From: VYFG01 sp965213885
GTDB lineage: Bacteria; Pseudomonadota; Gammaproteobacteria; Arenicellales; Poriferihabitantaceae
Assembly (NCBI GenBank): GCA_965213885.1
Contig: OZ243919.1
Location: forward strand, 3,286,001 to 3,350,000
Length of the DNA stretch: 64,000 nucleotides
Direction of reading: 5' to 3'
Below the pieces are notes generated by a model. The model was not told the DNA's origin and made no database searches. It saw only the letters and a program-made list of their open reading frames with translations. A program made the translations under genes and the position numbers. Positions within the stretch are counted from its first letter, which is position 1, and the number at the start of each line of letters is the position of its first letter. Shown here one piece after another: positions 43,638-52,261 of the stretch.

Positions 43638-44566
43638 GCGCAGTAGTCTTTCTCCGGCGCAGCCGGGGTAAACCACAGGTAGTCGGCACTGGCGGTGGAC
43701 ACCTCCTCGTAGTCACCGGGCATGGTCAGGCCCGGTTCCACCTCCCTTAGCAACACGATGGCCGCTTCGGCTTCGGAATCCCTGAAGGCGATGTGTGCGG
43801 GTACCCCGAGGTCCCGTCTTGTATGAAAACCGCCGGCCACGAGGATCGACCGTGCCGGCGGTCCAGAATCGCCGGTGCCGAGCAGCGCATGTGCCATGGA
43901 TGCATCTCGCGCAGCCTGAATGGTGATCATCGGGTCCAGGGATGCCCGGGGCATGACTTCGCAATGGGATACAAAGAGCCGCTCGCGAACAGCCTCCCGC
44001 CCGGCATGGCCGAGCACGTCGTGCGAGGCGAACCTGGGATCATCATCCAGCCACCCGGCATCCCCGCTGTACAGGGCGCCGATCCGTTCCCGGTCAATGT
44101 TGCCGGCGACGACGGTGCCATCCTGTTCCACCACGGTCTGGATGAGCGGTCCGTAATCCGGCCACGGCCATCGGTCAGGCCAAGACAGCTTTTCCCGGAT
44201 CACCTCCAGGGTGTCGCCCCGGGCCAGTGTCGGGATCAACGGCTGCTGGTCTTCATCCAGCATCTCGAACACCACGCGCGCGAGGTTGTCGACCAGGCGC
44301 CCGAGGATCCTTCGTTCGATGAGGTGATGTTCATGGTTGTCATGCTTTTCCCCCACCAGCACAAGGCGAAGATCCCGGAGCCGTTCCATCAGCGTCGATT
44401 CGTCGACAAACGCATCGCGTTGCACGTCGAAGATCCGGCCGGACAGCGGGTGGTCCTGAAAACGCATCGCCGCAGTATCGCCGGCAAGGACCGCGCCGGA
44501 CGGGTCCGCCGCCAGTGTGAAGGCCATCAGGAGGCCGATCAGCCGGGGCCCTGTCAATGATTTCAC
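43607..44566 (-). CDS. ChaN-like (Tiki-type) lipoprotein/heme-uptake family protein
   Basis: 319 residues with an N-terminal hydrophobic signal (MKSLTGPRLIGLLMAFTLAA). The conserved VLVGEKHDNHEHH (about residues 69-81), VFEMLDEDQQPL and AGGFHTRRDLGVP match the ChaN/erythromycin-esterase-like family implicated in iron/heme handling in Campylobacter. The last 9 codons and the stop lie inside the transposon-derived repeat, so the natural C terminus has been replaced. It overlaps the following DMT gene by 4 bp. Confidence 0.8.
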   Translation of the reverse strand: MKSLTGPRLIGLLMAFTLAADPSGAVLAGDTAAMRFQDHPLSGRIFDVQRDAFVDESTLMERLRDLRLVLVGEKHDNHEHHLIERRILGRLVDNLARVVFEMLDEDQQPLIPTLARGDTLEVIREKLSWPDRWPWPDYGPLIQTVVEQDGTVVAGNIDRERIGALYSGDAGWLDDDPRFASHDVLGHAGREAVRERLFVSHCEVMPRASLDPMITIQAARDASMAHALLGTGDSGPPARSILVAGGFHTRRDLGVPAHIAFRDSEAEAAIVLLREVEPGLTMPGDYEEVSTASADYLWFTPAAPEKDYCADLRETSGSG

Positions 44567-45441
44567 GACCGCATGGCCCGCAGGGATATCCAGACGCCCG
44601 ACAATACCAGAGCCACGGCCAGAAGAAAGGCGCCCCCCATGAGCTCACCCAGCAGCAGCGCCGCCAGTATCACGCCGGACACTGGCTGGAGGAACTGCAT
44701 CAGGCCCAGCCTGGCGATGCCTCCCCGGCCAAGCGCCCAGTACCAGAGCACATAGCCGACGATGGTGACGGCGAGGGCCTGGTACAGCAGGCCCGACCAT
44801 GCGCGTGTTGATGCGGCCAGCGCCGCCAGGTCCGGTATCACCAGGAATCCCAGTGGCAGCAGCAGGAGTGCGGTGAGGCCCGCCCCCCAGAATGTGACGC
44901 CTGTGGCCGGGTACCCGCTCTGCTGGAGGCGGGCACCCGCGACGTACCCGAGGGATGCGAATAGGTTTGCCGTCAGTACCACCAGGTCCCCCGCCAGACT
45001 GGCCTGGCCGGCGGCGCCCGCGTCCCGGCCGAAAATCAGCACGGCCTCTCCCGCCATGGTGACCAGCACACCCAGCCACCAGTTTCGCGGCGGCCATTGA
45101 TGGTCCCAGGCGTTCGCGATGGCCGCGGTAAACACGGGCAGGGCCGCGAGGATGATGGTGGCATGGTTCGCCGAGGTCATCTGCACCCCGATGGTGAACA
45201 GCAGTGGGAACAGGACGAATCCGCAGGTTGCGGATACCGCCAGCAGACGACGCTGCGGCGAAAACATGGGCAGGGGCAGGCGAATCGCCAGGGCAAGGGC
45301 CACCGCTGCCAGTCCACCGATCAGGGTGCGCAGATACGCCACCACCACCGGGTCGATCTCCGCCACGGCGATCTTGGTGGCCACGGGAGATGCGCCCCAG
45401 ATGAGGACGGCGATGAGGGCCGCAGCGTAGATTGTCGGCAT
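44563..45441 (-). CDS. DMT-superfamily (EamA) transporter
   Basis: 292 residues with ten membrane segments in two EamA repeats (LIWGASPVATKIAVAEIDP at the start; MQFLQPVSGVILAALLLGE near the end). It is unrelated in detail to the EamA gene at 28.4 kb. It overlaps the downstream ChaN-like gene by an ATGA. Substrate is unknown; metabolite export is typical. Confidence 0.87.
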   Translation of the reverse strand: MPTIYAAALIAVLIWGASPVATKIAVAEIDPVVVAYLRTLIGGLAAVALALAIRLPLPMFSPQRRLLAVSATCGFVLFPLLFTIGVQMTSANHATIILAALPVFTAAIANAWDHQWPPRNWWLGVLVTMAGEAVLIFGRDAGAAGQASLAGDLVVLTANLFASLGYVAGARLQQSGYPATGVTFWGAGLTALLLLPLGFLVIPDLAALAASTRAWSGLLYQALAVTIVGYVLWYWALGRGGIARLGLMQFLQPVSGVILAALLLGELMGGAFLLAVALVLSGVWISLRAMRS

Positions 45442-45819
45442 GGGATTCCGCTATTCGCCCGGGGGCCGGCCGGCCGGCATGAGGGCGGCGGCCCGGTACC
45501 GGTGGATGTTCGCACCCCGGCAGGGGGCCGGTTCGGCATTCGCCGCCGCCCCGGGCTCCCGAATGCCCATCCGGATCTCATGCGGCGTGAGTGCACCCGA
45601 ATCCGGATTCCGCCCACCGGTGTCGGCATGCAGGCCGGGGATGGCGCCGGGAAAGTCGCCCCGCCGGTGAAGCAACGGCATCAGCGGCGCGTGCCGCCGA
45701 TCAGGGAAGCCGGTTTCCGGATACCCGAAGGCTGCAAACCGGGCAGCGACAGGGTCCGGATCATTCCGGCCCGCGATCCCGGCCGGTTCCCGCGGCAACG
45801 AAGGCTGCGGCAACGGGGC
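45442..45819. other. Intergenic region with no supported gene
   Basis: 378 bp between the DMT gene start and the doeB stop. A 120-codon open frame exists on the minus strand (45451-45813), but it is proline/arginine-rich, has no ribosome-binding site and looks like a GC-rich accident. Confidence 0.45.
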
Positions 45820-46809
45820 TCAACAGACGACACCGACCACCCCCAGGCAATCCCCCGCCTGCACCAGGCCGGGAAAGTGGCGGCCGGCGAGAATGCCATG
45901 ACGGCGTGCGGCGTATTCCACGGGCGGCACGCCGGTGCGGTCCAGGGGCCAGATTCGTGCGATCACGTCGTCCCGGGACACTGCCGAACCGAGGTCGACC
46001 ACCGGTTCCAGCAGCCCGGCATGTTCCGAGAACACGTAGCAGTCTCCATCCGGCATGTCGAGGCGGATGCTTGGGGCGATGTCCGGCTCGCCCCCGAGGA
46101 TGCCGGCGTGGATCAGGAAATTGCGCACACCCTTTCGAGCGATTCCCACGGTGCGGGCGGTCAGGGAGCCGCCCCCGCCAAGCTCCGTCGAGACGAACAC
46201 CTTTCCCTGATTCTCCACCGCGGTGTCGTACATGCCGGCGCTGTCGATTTCCAGCATCATCATGGAGTACGGGGCGTTGAACGCCCGCATGGCGGCCACG
46301 CACGCCGCTCCCTGGACCTTGTCGTCCAGGATGTGGGCGGCGGCAAAGGGGACGAACTCCAGGGTCTTGCCGCCGGAATGGATGTCGAGCACGAAGTCCG
46401 CCCGGGGAATCAGCGTGCGCTGGAAATAATCCGCGATGATTTCCGTGATACTGCCGTCGGGGCGCCCGGGAAAGGCGCGATTGAGGTTGCCGCCATCGAT
46501 GGGGGAGGTCCTGCTGCCGGCACGGAAGGCGGGATAGTTGAACGCGGGAACGATGACGACGCGTCCGCAGACATCCGCCGGGTCCAATTCCAGCGCCAGG
46601 CGCTGCAGCGCCGCGGGCCCCTCGTACTCGTCGCCATGATTCGCGCCGGTGAGGATGGCCGTGGGGCCCGCCCCGTTCCGGACCACGCTGATTGGGATCA
46701 TCACCAGCCCCCATGCCGAGTCGTCACGGCTGTGGGGCAGGCGCAGGAATCCGTGATGGACGCCGTCCCGGTCCAGGGGAATGGTGCAACGGACGGGGCT
46801 GGATTTCAT
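45820..46809 (-). CDS. doeB: N-alpha-acetyl-L-2,4-diaminobutyrate deacetylase (ectoine degradation)
   Basis: The 329-residue protein belongs to the aspartoacylase/succinylglutamate desuccinylase family. Zinc ligands are in TGANHGDEYEGP (H, E; about residues 53-64) and LDIHSGGKTLEF (H). NLNRAFPG supplies the substrate arginine. In ectoine degradation it removes the acetyl group from the DoeA product. It starts at ATG 46809. It is separated from doeA by two plus-strand genes, so it has its own promoter. Confidence 0.85.
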   Translation of the reverse strand: MKSSPVRCTIPLDRDGVHHGFLRLPHSRDDSAWGLVMIPISVVRNGAGPTAILTGANHGDEYEGPAALQRLALELDPADVCGRVVIVPAFNYPAFRAGSRTSPIDGGNLNRAFPGRPDGSITEIIADYFQRTLIPRADFVLDIHSGGKTLEFVPFAAAHILDDKVQGAACVAAMRAFNAPYSMMMLEIDSAGMYDTAVENQGKVFVSTELGGGGSLTARTVGIARKGVRNFLIHAGILGGEPDIAPSIRLDMPDGDCYVFSEHAGLLEPVVDLGSAVSRDDVIARIWPLDRTGVPPVEYAARRHGILAGRHFPGLVQAGDCLGVVGVVC

Positions 46810-47052
46810 GATGACGGTCAATGGTCTGGTCGGGATCCGACCGGTCACGGCGGCAACAGGCCGGTTCCGGCGCAAACCGGATTCTACTGCGCAAGGGCCT
46901 GTCCTGTCCGCAGCGGCATGGGGCGGCCGTGGACCACGGTCATCCGGCCCGGGAAGATCCCGCGCCATGCGGTACCATTGGCCCGTGACTCCCGGACCGG
47001 GCGGGGCAGGCGGCGCCAAATGCCGATGCAGCCCGGCTCGCATCGTCGAACC

Positions 47053-47598
47053 ATGCCCTTGAATGAGAAACACATCACGCGGACCGCGGAGTTCTCGGCG
47101 GACCGGGTCTACCGGTACTCCCTCGGCCGTGCCTGGAGCAACGGGACCCCGCACCTGGTCATCATCGGTCTGAATCCTTCCACCGCGGATGAAAGGAAGG
47201 ACGATCCCACGATCCGTCGGTGCGTGGGGTTCGCGCGGAAATTCGGCTATGGCGGACTGAGGATGGTCAACCTGTTCGCGTACCGGTCCACGGAGCCGGG
47301 CGCACTCAGGCACGCCGCCGACCCGGTGGGTCCGGACAACTTCCCGGCGATCCGAAAGGCCGTCGGGAATCACAGGCGCAATCACCCGACCCCGGCCCGC
47401 GTGCTCTGCGCCTGGGGCGCACGCGGGGTGTATCTGGATCAGGACCTGGCGGTGATGGACTGGCTGGTCGGCCTCGGCATCGAGACGGCTTGTCTCGGGG
47501 TCACGCAAAACGGCTCGCCGAAACACCCACTCTACCTGCCCGGCGGCATCACCCCCCGGCCATACCATGGCAGGATGGTGTCCTGTCGATCCCGTTGA
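47053..47598 (+). CDS. DUF1643 domain protein
   Basis: 181 residues from ATG 47053. LVIIGLNPSTADERKDDPTI and MVNLFAYRSTEP are the DUF1643 signature; the later LCAWGARG is also conserved. Function is unknown; the family is widespread and often near phage or defence genes, which is not the case here. A 9-bp hairpin follows its stop codon. Confidence 0.85.
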   Translation: MPLNEKHITRTAEFSADRVYRYSLGRAWSNGTPHLVIIGLNPSTADERKDDPTIRRCVGFARKFGYGGLRMVNLFAYRSTEPGALRHAADPVGPDNFPAIRKAVGNHRRNHPTPARVLCAWGARGVYLDQDLAVMDWLVGLGIETACLGVTQNGSPKHPLYLPGGITPRPYHGRMVSCRSR

Positions 47599-47604
47599 CC
47601 CCGG

Positions 47605-47629
47605 CAGGGCCGGCTTTGTCCCGGCCCTG
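47605..47629 (+). terminator. Hairpin after the DUF1643 gene
   Basis: A perfect 9-bp stem (CAGGGCCGG / CCGGCCCTG) with a 7-nt loop begins 7 nt after the stop codon. No T-run follows, so it may act as a weak or Rho-assisted terminator. Confidence 0.55.
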
Positions 47630-47764
47630 TGCGGTGCCTGATCGACCGTGGGAATGACAGCTCGCCACGCACCCGGCCGTGTGACAGAATCACGGATGCC
47701 CGACATCCCGCTCCCGCGCCCTTCCTGATTATTCCGACCCGGAAACCGGCACCCGGCTCAAGTC

Positions 47765-48568
47765 ATGAACCCCCCTTCATCAACCGACATGTCCATGGAA
47801 CTGGACCTTGCCAGGAGCACGGCGAGGGAAGCCGGCGACCTGCTGGTCGACCTGCGTTCGAAGCTGCCGGATATCGGGGTGCACGAGAAGGGACGATTCG
47901 ACCTGGCATCAGACGCCGACATGGCGTCACACGAACTCATCTCGCGCAGGATTCGCGAACGCTTTCCCCGCGATGGACTCCTTTCCGAGGAAGGCGCCGA
48001 CGTGAACCACCGCCGCGGACGGTGCTGGATTGTTGATCCGCTGGACGGAACCGCGAATTTCCTGCACGGGCAGGATCATGTCTCCGTGTCGGTGGCACTG
48101 TACGTCGAGGGGCAGCCGACAGTGGCGGCCGTGCGCGCCCCCTTTTACGGCCAGACCTACTGGGCGGCCTCCGGCGAGGGGGCCTTCCGTGACGGGCAGC
48201 CACTGGAGACGGGTCGGGCGGCGCCTCCCGAACGGGCGTTGATCGGCGTGGGGTTTCCGGCGGACAGGTCGGGGATCGGCCCGCTGATCGACCGGCTGCA
48301 TCCCCTGTTGCGGACGTTCGGCGATATCCGCCGGCTGGCTTCGCCGGCGCTGGATATCTGCTGGGTGGCGGACGGGCGCCTGGACGCTTTCCTGGATTGC
48401 GTGAGGATCTGGGACATCGCCGCCGCCGGCCTGATCGCTGCCGAAGCCGGCCTCGCGGTTCAGTGTGTCAAGGAGGACATCCGCCAGCCGGAGTCCCCGG
48501 CCGGCCGGAGCTACCTCGTGGCGCCGGCGCGGCTGGCGCAGGGGATACTCGCCGCAATCTCCGGATGA
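47765..48568 (+). CDS. Inositol-monophosphatase family phosphatase
   Basis: 267 residues. The lithium-sensitive phosphatase motifs are present: metal ligands in LLSEEGAD (E) and IVDPLDGTANFLHG (D, D), and the second motif VRIWDIAAAGLIAAEAG. Substrate could be myo-inositol 1-phosphate, histidinol phosphate or 3'-phosphoadenosine 5'-phosphate. The sequence alone does not decide. It sits alone on the plus strand between doeB and doeA. Confidence 0.87.
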   Translation: MNPPSSTDMSMELDLARSTAREAGDLLVDLRSKLPDIGVHEKGRFDLASDADMASHELISRRIRERFPRDGLLSEEGADVNHRRGRCWIVDPLDGTANFLHGQDHVSVSVALYVEGQPTVAAVRAPFYGQTYWAASGEGAFRDGQPLETGRAAPPERALIGVGFPADRSGIGPLIDRLHPLLRTFGDIRRLASPALDICWVADGRLDAFLDCVRIWDIAAAGLIAAEAGLAVQCVKEDIRQPESPAGRSYLVAPARLAQGILAAISG

Positions 48569-48581
48569 GGGGATACGCGGG

Positions 48582-49769
48582 TCAGTCTTTCACCACCAGC
48601 TTCCGGGGCACATTCGCCAGACATTCCGGGCCGTCGCTGGTGATCACGATGCTCTCGGTGATCTCGAACCCCCAGTCCTCCATCCACAGTCCGGTCATGA
48701 AATGGAATGTCATGTTCTCCTGGAGCACGGTCCGGTCGCCGGGTCTCAGCGACATGGTGCGTTCGCCCCAGTCCGGGGGATAGGAAAGCCCGATGGAATA
48801 GCCGGCGCGATTGTCCTTGGTGATGTCGTATTTCTTCAGCACCGCGAAGAAGGCATTGGCGATATCCTCGCAGACATTGCCGGCCTTCGCCGCCTCGAGT
48901 CCCGCCTCCATTCCTTCGAGAACCGCATTTTCGGCATTCAGGAAGGTCCTTGTCGGCTTGCCGAGGAACACGGTGCGGGACAGCGGGCAATGGTAGCGGT
49001 GGACGACGCCGGCGACTTCGAAGAACGTTCCCTCGCCTGTTTTCATCGGCCGGTCGTCCCAGGTGAGGTGCGGCGCGGCGGCGTCGGTGCCGGACGGCAG
49101 CAGGGGCACGAGGGCAGGGTAATCCCCGCCGGTACCGATGCCGCTGTCGTAGCGCAGTGCCGCATCGTAGATCTCCGCCACCAGGTCGCATTTGCGGATT
49201 CCGGGCTCGATCTCCTCCACGATCCGGGCATGAATCCGTTCGACGATTCTCGCCGCGCTTCGCAGATAGGCAAGCTCCTGCGCCGATTTCACCGCGCGCT
49301 GCCAGTTCACCAGCGCGGTGACGTCGACGAACGACGCGTCCGGCAGGTGTGTCCGGAGCGAGGCGTAGGCTGCCGCCGAAAACCAGTAGTTGTCCATTTC
49401 CACGCCGATGCGGCCGCTGCCCCAGCCTCGCTCCTGGATGCAGCCGGAGAGGAAATCCATGGGATGGCGTTCGGTGGACTGCACGTAATGGTCGGCGTAG
49501 CCGATGATGTCGCCGTGCGCCATGAAGCAGGTCCGCCTGGCGCCGTTGGCATCCTGTGAGCGTCCGTACCACACCGGGTCGCCCTCCATGCCGAGCAGCA
49601 CGCACTGGTGGACGTAAAACGACCACCCGTCATACCCGGTCAGCCAGGCCATGTTGGACGGGTCGGAAACGATGATCAGGTCCAGGTCCCGTCCGGCCAT
49701 GGCCTCGCGGGTCCTTCTGATGCGGGCGTCGTATTCCGCGCGGGTAAAATGGAGCCTTGGTCCGGTCAT
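48582..49769 (-). CDS. doeA: Ectoine hydrolase DoeA
   Basis: The 395-residue M24-family protein opens ectoine to N-alpha-acetyl-2,4-diaminobutyrate. Stretches match Halomonas DoeA as I recall it nearly word for word: DPSNMAWLTGYDGWSFYVHQ, HYVQSTERHPMDFLSG, RIGVEMDNYWFSAAAYASL, LTWDDRPMKTGEGTFFE, RYHCPLSRTVFLG and GLSYPPDWGERTMSLRPGD. The usual M24 metal aspartates are replaced in this branch, which acts as a hydrolase of cyclic amidines. ATG 49769 gives the family length. It is convergent with the phosphatase gene. Confidence 0.92.
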   Translation of the reverse strand: MTGPRLHFTRAEYDARIRRTREAMAGRDLDLIIVSDPSNMAWLTGYDGWSFYVHQCVLLGMEGDPVWYGRSQDANGARRTCFMAHGDIIGYADHYVQSTERHPMDFLSGCIQERGWGSGRIGVEMDNYWFSAAAYASLRTHLPDASFVDVTALVNWQRAVKSAQELAYLRSAARIVERIHARIVEEIEPGIRKCDLVAEIYDAALRYDSGIGTGGDYPALVPLLPSGTDAAAPHLTWDDRPMKTGEGTFFEVAGVVHRYHCPLSRTVFLGKPTRTFLNAENAVLEGMEAGLEAAKAGNVCEDIANAFFAVLKKYDITKDNRAGYSIGLSYPPDWGERTMSLRPGDRTVLQENMTFHFMTGLWMEDWGFEITESIVITSDGPECLANVPRKLVVKD

Positions 49770-50134
49770 GGCCGAGAGGGCAAGTGGGCACGAAGGATGC
49801 AGGATAACCCGCACCGGTACTCCGTTCCACCGGGCCGGGGAAGGGCGGGCGCGGGAACCGGCGAATGGCCGGACGGTGCTCGGTTGCAGGGCGGCGGCAG
49901 CATTCGGGATTTGTACAGGAAGGCCGGACTCCTGACAACTCTGCGCGATCCGTGGCGTGACGGATTTCGCCTGGAATGGATCAGGGTTTTGTGCTCCCGG
50001 TCAGGGTGCAGGCAGGCAGAAAGTCAGGATTGCTGGTCTATTTTTCCCCGGGCGATCCGTCGAACAAACCATGTGATCACCGCAAAGGAAATGAAGATCC
50101 GACAATGAGTACTCAATGGCGCACCATCAGGTAC
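49770..50134. other. Divergent intergenic region doeA / yefM
   Basis: 365 bp with no gene. It must hold promoters in both directions. No consensus boxes or long palindromes stood out. Confidence 0.4.
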
Positions 50135-50467
50135 ATGAGAACCACATCCTATCCCGGACTGCGCCGCAACCTGTCTGCAACCATCGATGGTGTGGCCGAA
50201 GATCATGCACCCGTACTGATTGTGCGCAGTGGCGGCAAGCGAACCGTTGTACTCAGGTCGCTGGAAGACTTCGCCTCTGATGAGGAAATGCGCTGCCTGT
50301 TGCGCAGCCCCGGGAATTCCAGGCGCCTGCTAAAGGCTGTCGAAGAGCTGGAGGCGGGCAAGGGCGAGGAGCGGTCACGGATGGAGTGCACATCATCTTC
50401 CATGATCAGACATGGAACGACGGTCTCTACCGGCAAGAGCATGATTGGAAGTTGTTGCTGCGGTTGA
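50135..50467 (+). CDS. yefM: YefM-like antitoxin with read-through C terminus
   Basis: ATG 50135 is chosen because YefM proteins begin MRTxSYxxxRxNL, and AGG lies 5 nt upstream; an ATG at 50105 is also in frame. The body (DHAPVLIVRSGGKRTVVLRSLEDF; LLRSPGNSRRLLKAVEELEAGKG, shown in parts) is a complete YefM of about 83 residues ending ERSRME. Instead of the usual stop overlapping the toxin start, the next codon is TGC and the frame runs 27 more residues into the toxin gene. The extra tail replaces part of the toxin-neutralising end and may affect function. Confidence 0.8.
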   Translation: MRTTSYPGLRRNLSATIDGVAEDHAPVLIVRSGGKRTVVLRSLEDFASDEEMRCLLRSPGNSRRLLKAVEELEAGKGEERSRMECTSSSMIRHGTTVSTGKSMIGSCCCG

Positions 50468-50664
50468 ACGCGCGAATCAAGGAGTGTATGCGCACGCCAT
50501 GCAGCGGGACGGGAACACCTGAGCCACTGAACGGTTCACTTTCGGGCTGGTGGTCGCGTCGCCTGAACCGCGAGCATCGTCTTGTACATCGCGTTGAAAA
50601 TGATCAACTCCTGATCGCGCAATGCCGATATCAAGATGGAAGGGCGAGGTTGGGAGCCAGGTGA
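50386..50664 (+). CDS. yoeB: YoeB-like mRNA interferase toxin
   Basis: 92 residues from GTG 50386. VHIIFHDQTWNDGLYRQEHD, the substrate loop GTGTPEPLNGSLSGWWSRRL and the catalytic end NREHRLVHRVENDQLLIAQCRYQ match YoeB, a ribosome-dependent RNase. The catalytic Glu, Arg, His and Tyr are kept. A tail of about 8 residues follows the usual end of the family (CRYHY). Its start lies within the extended antitoxin frame. Confidence 0.85.
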   Translation: MHIIFHDQTWNDGLYRQEHDWKLLLRLNARIKECMRTPCSGTGTPEPLNGSLSGWWSRRLNREHRLVHRVENDQLLIAQCRYQDGRARLGAR

Positions 50665-50807
50665 CACTCCGGGGTGCACGGTGGTTGCCCGCCTCATCCG
50701 GGAACCGGATTCGGGGGGGCCGGCGGATGCATCATTCCGTGCGTTCCCGTCGAAACACAGACTTCCCGGGACGGCCAGCGGACGGCCGGCTTGTGGGTCT
50801 TCCGGAT

Positions 50808-52025
50808 TCAGGAACTGCCGGTCGCAGTGACAGCCACGATCCTGTGGGCGGCGGCATACAGGGCCAGTCCGACAGCTGAAAGTCCCACCAGCAGCTGCAG
50901 AACCGGGCCATAGCCGTCGAATTCCCAGAGCAGGGCGCCGACGAAGGGCGCCGACGCGCTGCCGCACAGGTACAGCAGGGCAAGGCCCCCGGACTTGGCG
51001 CCAAAGCCGGCCTGCCCCAGGAGGTCACGCGCGATCACCGGCCGGATGATGCTGACGATGCCGTAGCTGCCACCGAAGAGGGCCACGAAGGTCACCAGCA
51101 GCACGGGGGTGCCGCCGGCGCCGATGAGCAGCAGTATGGACAGCCCCATCAGCACAAAGGTCGCAACCGCGATACCGTGGTTGGTTGCATGCCGGTTCGC
51201 CGCCACCATCACGAGCCTGCCCGCGACCTGCATCGGACCGATGAGGGAAGCCGCGAACACCGCCACTTCAGGGTGCACGCCCCGTTCGTTCAGGATCGGC
51301 AGCAGGTGATGCAGCGTGACACCGTGGACCACGGCGAGCAGGGCCATGCCGATGCCGAGGAGCCAGAACACGGGGCTTGCGAGCAGGCTCCCTGTCCAGG
51401 CGCTCGTGGCCGCCGGAGTTTTCGTCCGTGCGGCATCGGCGCCCGATTCCAGCATCCGGGCACCGGTCCAGAGTAATGGTGCGCCGATCAGGGCCACTGC
51501 CAGGGAGGATACCCGGAGGGTGACTCGCCAGTCGAAGGTTTCCGCCAGCAGGTGGGCGGAGGGAAAGCTGACGGCACCGGCGAATCCGGCAATCAGGGTG
51601 ATGAGGACGATTGACTGCTTTGCCCGGGGCCCGCGGGCGCGGGTGACGATGGCGAAACAGGGCTCGTAGAGACAACCCGCCAGGCTGATGCCGATCACCG
51701 ACCACAGGAGGAGAAACTGCCAGTATTGCTGCACGAACGAGCAGGCAAGCAGGGCCGCGCTGCCAAGCAGGGCGCTGCCGGCCATCAGGGACGCCCCCAG
51801 TCCCCGGTCGATCATCCGCCCGGCAGGTACCGCCGCCACGGCGGACGCGAATACCGCCAGGGTAATGGCCGCGGTGAGCTCCGCCTTGGACCAGCCAAGG
51901 TCCTGTTCCCAGCGCAGCAACAGCGCGGGGAAGATGTAGTAGAGCCCCGCCCAGGTGAATACCTGGCCGATGGCCATGGACAGGATGGCTTTGTCTGGTT
52001 TCATGGATTGAACGGTGTGGTCCAT
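50808..52025 (-). CDS. MFS transporter
   Basis: 405 residues with 12 membrane segments. VPAGRMIDRGLGASLMAGSA is the motif A loop and the first helix is preceded by MKPDKAILSMAIGQVFTWAG. An internal ATG at 52004 may be the true start. It is divergent from yejA. Substrate is unknown; similarity is to monocarboxylate/oxalate-type MFS carriers. Confidence 0.83.
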   Translation of the reverse strand: MDHTVQSMKPDKAILSMAIGQVFTWAGLYYIFPALLLRWEQDLGWSKAELTAAITLAVFASAVAAVPAGRMIDRGLGASLMAGSALLGSAALLACSFVQQYWQFLLLWSVIGISLAGCLYEPCFAIVTRARGPRAKQSIVLITLIAGFAGAVSFPSAHLLAETFDWRVTLRVSSLAVALIGAPLLWTGARMLESGADAARTKTPAATSAWTGSLLASPVFWLLGIGMALLAVVHGVTLHHLLPILNERGVHPEVAVFAASLIGPMQVAGRLVMVAANRHATNHGIAVATFVLMGLSILLLIGAGGTPVLLVTFVALFGGSYGIVSIIRPVIARDLLGQAGFGAKSGGLALLYLCGSASAPFVGALLWEFDGYGPVLQLLVGLSAVGLALYAAAHRIVAVTATGSS

Positions 52026-52261
52026 GCTTCTATCACATTTTTCCGGCCGGATAGGAACCGGTGCCGGTCCCTGCCTGCCGGGGTTGGGCTGCTCCCGGCC
52101 CCGCCCGGTCCTGTCGCCGGGACCGGAACCCTGTCGAAAACCCGCGGGGCACCATCGGGCGAGACTTGAGTTTCACGCCAATTCCCGCACAATCCGGTTA
52201 TCATCAGCCGCCCCGGAACTGCCGAGCCGTTCCGGACTCCCATGAAGAACAGGGAACTTTC

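Noticed and set aside
45451..45813. Possible 120-residue minus-strand protein between doeB and the DMT gene.
   Set aside because: No ribosome-binding site, no family resemblance, biased composition; kept only as a described gap.
48582..49769. Reading this M24 protein as an Xaa-Pro aminopeptidase or creatinase.
   Set aside because: Long stretches match ectoine hydrolase DoeA and doeB is nearby.
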